This document shows positions 49,450 through 49,735 of a DNA stretch of 49,735 nt, in pieces. The notes under the pieces are model-generated. The model was given only the letters and a program-made list of their open reading frames with translations. It did not search any database and was not told where the DNA came from. Within the stretch, counting starts at the first letter, position 1; every line of letters starts with the position of its first letter. Source of the stretch: B2-G16 sp964528085 (GTDB taxonomy: Bacteria > Bipolaricaulota > Bipolaricaulia > UBA7950 > UBA9294); contig CAZGRE010000004.1 in NCBI GenBank assembly GCA_964528085.1, forward strand, positions 1-49,735. Direction: 5' to 3'. Position numbers and translations under genes: made by a program.

Positions 49450-49735
49450 ATGCAGACGTTGTCAGAGGTCCTCCGAACCGCGGCTCGACGCTATCCCGAC
49501 CGCCACGCTATTCGCTTTCAGGGAGAGACGATAACCTACAAGGAGCTCGATGATAAGGTCGACCGGCTTGCGCGCGGGCTGATCGAGCTCGGGGTGGAAA
49601 AAGGGGACAAGGTCGGCCTGTGGATGCCGAACGTCCCCGAGTGGGTGATCTCCTACTTCGCGATCGCCCGGATCGGCGCTGTCGTCGTCCCGATGAACAC
49701 CCGCTACAAGCCGCACGAGGTGAGCTACATCCTCG
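49450..49735 (+). CDS. AMP-forming acyl-CoA synthetase-like protein, 3' end cut by the window
   Basis: Only the first 95 residues are present. ATG 49450 follows AGAGGTGAGCG. The fragment has the N-terminal pattern of the ANL adenylate-forming family: LRTAARRYPDRHAIRF, ITYKELDDKVDRLARGL, EKGDKVGLWMPNVPEW and ARIGAVVVPMNTRYKPHE, most like long-chain fatty acid-CoA ligases. The ATP and CoA motifs lie beyond the window, so the substrate class is uncertain. Confidence 0.85.
   Translation, partial: MQTLSEVLRTAARRYPDRHAIRFQGETITYKELDDKVDRLARGLIELGVEKGDKVGLWMPNVPEWVISYFAIARIGAVVVPMNTRYKPHEVSYIL

Noticed and set aside
1..49735. Mobile elements, prophage, CRISPR arrays, tRNA or rRNA genes
   Set aside because: I saw no transposase, integrase, terminal repeats, regular short repeats or cloverleaf-like sequences; the content is housekeeping and envelope genes.
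1..49735. The many GATC sites as a regulatory or methylation signal
   Set aside because: They follow from frequent ATC isoleucine codons after codons ending in G, so codon choice explains them.

Overview
The window is GC-rich, densely packed bacterial chromosome: about 40 protein genes on both strands, short intergenic gaps, many ATGA/TGATG overlaps, and no rRNA, tRNA, CRISPR array or insertion sequence that I can see. The gene set suggests a deep-branching, probably thermophilic or anaerobic diderm. It has an outer-membrane PorV-like protein, an LptD-type barrel, a tungsten/molybdenum aldehyde:ferredoxin oxidoreductase, a eukaryote-type (class 2) IleRS, RicT, and secreted PKD and NosD proteins. 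Candidate phylum Bipolaricaulota (Acetothermia/OP1) is my best guess, as inference only. Recognisable sigma70-type promoters (TTGnnn-N16-18-TAnnnT) occur in many gaps.

Layout. 1-5.4 kb: PorV-like protein; convergent tgt and a secreted glycosidase-like protein; a NosD beta-helix protein with a C-terminal DUF192 domain. 5.4-10.2 kb (minus): a PKD-thioredoxin lipoprotein, then tldD-pmbA-upp-GNAT from its own promoter. 10.3-15.4 kb: ileS-purA, then rplM (without rpsI) from a strong promoter overlapping the purA stop. 15.5-21.2 kb: a small exported protein and a cluster of three secreted PKD/vWA proteins sharing beta-sandwich domains and a C-terminal helical module, closed by a strong terminator. 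21.2-26 kb (minus): aspS, a YhaM-like HD exoribonuclease, a second NosD protein and a rhomboid protease. 26.1-28.9 kb: M42 peptidase, amidohydrolase and a MoaD/ThiS-like carrier broken by a 100-N assembly gap. 29-33.4 kb (minus): nitrilase, FlK-like thioesterase and a 1041-residue LptF/G-LptD fusion. 33.5-45.3 kb: miaB-pfkB-CBS-dinG, then GT2-CaCA-rho-LysM/M23-murA-hflX. 45.2-49.3 kb (minus): holB-ricT and aor-mobB. The end holds the start of an acyl-CoA synthetase-like gene.

Most genes are housekeeping: translation (tgt, ileS, aspS, rplM, miaB, hflX), nucleotide metabolism (upp, purA), transcription termination (rho), replication/repair (holB, dinG) and envelope (murA, M23, Lpt, PorV). The unusual content lies in the envelope and secreted proteins. 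Chief among these is one polypeptide carrying both an inner-membrane LptF/G permease and an outer-membrane LptD barrel, joined by a signal-peptide-like segment with no usable internal start codon. Next are the NosD-DUF192 fusion, the PKD-TlpA lipoprotein and the secreted cluster with the shared C-terminal module. Three genes without a Shine-Dalgarno carry TAnnnT exactly 6 nt before ATG, which points to leaderless mRNAs.
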